Assembly (NCBI RefSeq): GCF_030316895.1 | Contig: NZ_JASZYV010000006.1 | Span: 124,001 to 188,000, forward strand | Direction of reading: 5' to 3' | Length of the DNA stretch: 64,000 nucleotides | From: Variovorax dokdonensis | Lineage (GTDB): Bacteria > Pseudomonadota > Gammaproteobacteria > Burkholderiales > Burkholderiaceae_C | Part shown: positions 62,036 to 64,000 of the stretch, piece by piece | Position numbering within the stretch: the stretch's first letter is position 1 | Layout of the letters: the number at the start of each line of letters is the position of its first letter | Made by a program: the position numbers and the translations under genes | The notes under the pieces: generated by a model | What the model saw: only the letters and a program-made list of their open reading frames with translations | What the model was told of the DNA's origin: nothing | Databases searched by the model: none

Positions 62036-63006
62036 GATGTCGTGCGTGCGGAAGTCGCGTTGAATTGCTGAAGAATCTGTTGGATCTCGACCGGACTCAG
62101 CAGCCGGACGGGAATGAGTTCACCGCCCTTGACATGGGCTGTGCCGAGAAAGGCCTTGGGCGTGTGGCCGAAGACCGCAACATGGGGCATGTCGGGCCAG
62201 GGACCACGCCGGCGCAGGCCGGAAAGAAAACGCCCGGCATCCTCGGCCTCGAGCGTGACAGTCTCGTGATTGGCGACGAGCGCCTCGACCGGCATGAGTT
62301 GCGCCAGGCGCTCCTGCTCGTCCATGGCCTCGAGCGTCTCGAGGCTGATGCAGGCCTCGGCGCTGAAATCGCCGGTTTCGATGCGGCGAAGACTGCGAAG
62401 GTGCGCGCCGCACCCCAACGCGTTGCCGATGTCCTCACCGAGGGTCCTGATGTAGGTGCCTTTGCTCACGCGTGCGTCAATGCGGATGGTCGGCATGGCG
62501 TCGAAATCGGGTTCGGCCTGCACGCTTAGCGCATGGACCACCACATCGCGCGGTGCGCGTTCAACCTCGATGCCTTCCCGGGCATATTCGTAGAGTGCCT
62601 TGCCATCCTTTTTCAGCGCGCTGTGCATGGGCGGCAGTTGGCTGATCGGGCCGCTGAACTGCGCCGTCACCCGCTGGAGATCGGTTGGCTTGACGTCCAC
62701 GTGGCGACGCTCGACGACTTCGCCTTCGGCATCGGCCGTGCTCGTGCGCTCGCCCAAGCGTGCCGTGGCAACGTAGCGTTTGTCGGCATCGAGATGCAGT
62801 TGGCTGAACTTGGTTGCCGCGCCAAAACACAAGGGCAGCACACCTGTCGCGAGTGGGTCGAGCGTTCCGGTATGTCCAGCCTTGTCGGCGCGCAGCAGCC
62901 ACTTGGCCTTCTGCAACGCCTGGTTGCTGGAAAGTCCGATCGGCTTGTCGAGCAACAGCACCCCATGCACAGGGCGCCGCTGCACCCGTGTGCGTGGCGC
63001 GTTCAT
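62032..63006 (-). CDS. truB: tRNA pseudouridine-55 synthase TruB
   Basis: A 324-residue enzyme making the universal pseudouridine in the T loop of tRNA. The catalytic aspartate lies in HTGTLDPLATGVLPL (Asp50), and the start region GVLLLDKPIGLSSNQALQ is typical. It lies between rbfA and typA. Only two bases separate it from rbfA, so co-translation is likely. Confidence 0.96.
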   Translation of the reverse strand: MNAPRTRVQRRPVHGVLLLDKPIGLSSNQALQKAKWLLRADKAGHTGTLDPLATGVLPLCFGAATKFSQLHLDADKRYVATARLGERTSTADAEGEVVERRHVDVKPTDLQRVTAQFSGPISQLPPMHSALKKDGKALYEYAREGIEVERAPRDVVVHALSVQAEPDFDAMPTIRIDARVSKGTYIRTLGEDIGNALGCGAHLRSLRRIETGDFSAEACISLETLEAMDEQERLAQLMPVEALVANHETVTLEAEDAGRFLSGLRRRGPWPDMPHVAVFGHTPKAFLGTAHVKGGELIPVRLLSPVEIQQILQQFNATSARTTS

Positions 63007-63008
63007 GC

Positions 63009-63395
63009 CTATTCGTCCTTCGAACGGGAGGCGACGGCCTGCGCGATCAACGCGTTCATGTCCGCGGCGCGCTCGGGCGTGCGGTCGAACTGGAAATGGA
63101 GCGTGGGCACCGTATGGATGTGCAGACGCTTGAAGAGGTGGTTGCGCAGGAAACCAGCCGCCTGATTCAAGGCAGCAGTGGCCTCCTCCGGGTCGCCCAC
63201 CAACAGGCTGAAGAAAACCTTCGCGTGCGCGTAGTCTGGCGTGACCTCCACCGCTTGGATGGTGACCATGCCCACGCGCGGATCCTTCAACTCGCGCGCG
63301 ATGATCTCCGTCAGATCACGCTGGATCTGATCGGCCACCTTGAATGCGCGGTTGGGAGTTGCGGACTTCTTCTTCATGTGAAAAGGCGAGGCCAT
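63009..63395 (-). CDS. rbfA: Ribosome-binding factor A
   Basis: A 128-residue KH-type protein for late maturation of the 30S subunit. Family segments are [27 protein letters not shown] and VFFSLLVGD. Starting at the ATG six codons later (63377, MKKKSATPN) is equally possible; neither shows a ribosome site. It lies 18 bases after infB in the normal infB-rbfA-truB order. Confidence 0.96.
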   Translation of the reverse strand: MASPFHMKKKSATPNRAFKVADQIQRDLTEIIARELKDPRVGMVTIQAVEVTPDYAHAKVFFSLLVGDPEEATAALNQAAGFLRNHLFKRLHIHTVPTLHFQFDRTPERAADMNALIAQAVASRSKDE

Positions 63396-63413
63396 TGAAG
63401 GCCCCGCGTTCCA

Positions 63414-64000
63414 TTAAAGCGTACGTGCGATTTCCTTGATCTCGAAGAACTCGAGCTGGTCGCCCTCACGGATGTCCGTGTAGTTCTTGAGCTTGATACC
63501 GCACTCGAAGCCTTCGCGCACTTCGCGCACATCGTCCTTGACGCGGCGCAGCGAATCCACTTCGCCCGTATAGACGACCACGTTGTCGCGCAGCAAGCGG
63601 AAATGCGAGTTGCGCGTGACGTGGCCCTGCGTGATGTACGAGCCGGCCACCGTGCCGATCTTGGAGGCGACGAACACCGTGCGGATCTCGGCCTGGCCGA
63701 TGATCTCTTCGCGACGCTCGGGCGCCAGCATGCCGGACATCGCCACCTTCACTTCGTCGACGGCGTCGTAGATGATGCCGTAGTAGTTCAGCTGAACGCC
63801 GTTGCCCTCGGCCAAGCGACGGGCGCCGGCGTCTGCACGCACGTTGAAGCCGATCACCACGGCCTTCGATGCGATGGCCAGGTTGATATCGCTTTCGCTG
63901 ATACCGCCCACGCCGGCGTAGACGATTTGGACCTTCACTTCGTCCGTCGACAACTTGAGCAGCGATTGCGACAGCGCTTCCTGCGAACCCTGCACGTCGG
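63414..64000 (-). CDS. infB: Translation initiation factor IF-2 (3' part, cut by window)
   Basis: The last 195 codons of infB; the gene enters from beyond position 64000. The segment begins in the [13 protein letters not shown] region of the third IF-2 domain and ends with the C-terminal fMet-tRNA-binding domain ([25 protein letters not shown]). IF-2 is the GTPase that positions initiator tRNA. The apparent ATG-like start near the edge is only an internal GTG codon. Confidence 0.96.
   Translation of the reverse strand, partial: DVQGSQEALSQSLLKLSTDEVKVQIVYAGVGGISESDINLAIASKAVVIGFNVRADAGARRLAEGNGVQLNYYGIIYDAVDEVKVAMSGMLAPERREEIIGQAEIRTVFVASKIGTVAGSYITQGHVTRNSHFRLLRDNVVVYTGEVDSLRRVKDDVREVREGFECGIKLKNYTDIREGDQLEFFEIKEIARTL

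Overview
The window is GC-rich, densely coded chromosomal DNA from a Gram-negative betaproteobacterium, most likely a Comamonadaceae member (Variovorax/Acidovorax-like). This rests on gene neighbourhoods: smc-zipA-ligA; cysI-DUF934-cysH-cysD-cysN followed by a 7Fe ferredoxin and its reductase; cytX/thiD/thiOSGE; smpB-ratA-rnfH-guaB-guaA; and typA-truB-rbfA-infB. No rRNA, tRNA, insertion sequence, phage gene or CRISPR array was seen. The last gene (infB) is cut by the window end.

Layout. 1-5.9 kb: HAD-type lipoprotein, a three-gene polar amino-acid ABC transporter without its ATPase (aapJQM), a DoxX protein, peptide deformylase and a Gly/Tyr-rich lipoprotein. 6-13.7 kb: ligA, zipA and smc, then an orphan ParA-like ATPase. 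13.7-21.6 kb: dsbB and the sulfate transporter sbp-cysT-cysW-cysA, a LysR regulator divergent from an azoreductase, an FMN reductase and serine acetyltransferase. 21.9-29.8 kb: yggX, mnmC, a transglutaminase-like protein, a TAXI-type TRAP transporter with its DUF1850 partner, and an HPP-CBS membrane protein. 30-37 kb: assimilatory sulfate reduction with ferredoxin and ferredoxin reductase. 37-42.8 kb: a TPP riboswitch, cytX and thiamine synthesis genes. 42.8-47.6 kb: a type-1 periplasmic binding protein, a DUF72 protein, an arylsulfatase and a MarR regulator. 47.9-52.8 kb: an iron-linked DUF3649-PepSY-DUF3325 operon behind a Fur-like box, then three consecutive 2OG-Fe(II) oxygenase-fold genes including alkB. 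52.8-59.2 kb: guaA, a STING-like membrane protein, guaB, and the rnfH-ratA/smpB region. 59.3-64 kb: a DMT exporter, typA, truB, rbfA and infB.

How the genes work together. Sulfur acquisition dominates: sulfate uptake, APS formation, reduction to sulfide, serine acetylation for cysteine, and a periplasmic sulfatase. A 15-base motif (CTTATGCGCATAACG and close variants) precedes sbp, cysI and cysH, which suggests one regulator, probably CysB. With no flavoprotein cysJ in the window, the ferredoxin and ferredoxin-NADP reductase behind cysN are the likely electron supply for CysI.

The most unusual locus is 54417-55157. A two-helix membrane protein with a C-terminal domain resembling bacterial STING (GYxxNF and DFPTT motifs) sits tightly between guaB and guaA, the two enzymes that make GMP. 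No cyclic-nucleotide synthase or other CBASS gene is near it. Second is 50247-52361, where alkB is flanked by two related 2OG-oxygenase paralogs, one of which has lost its iron-binding aspartate at a short repeat.
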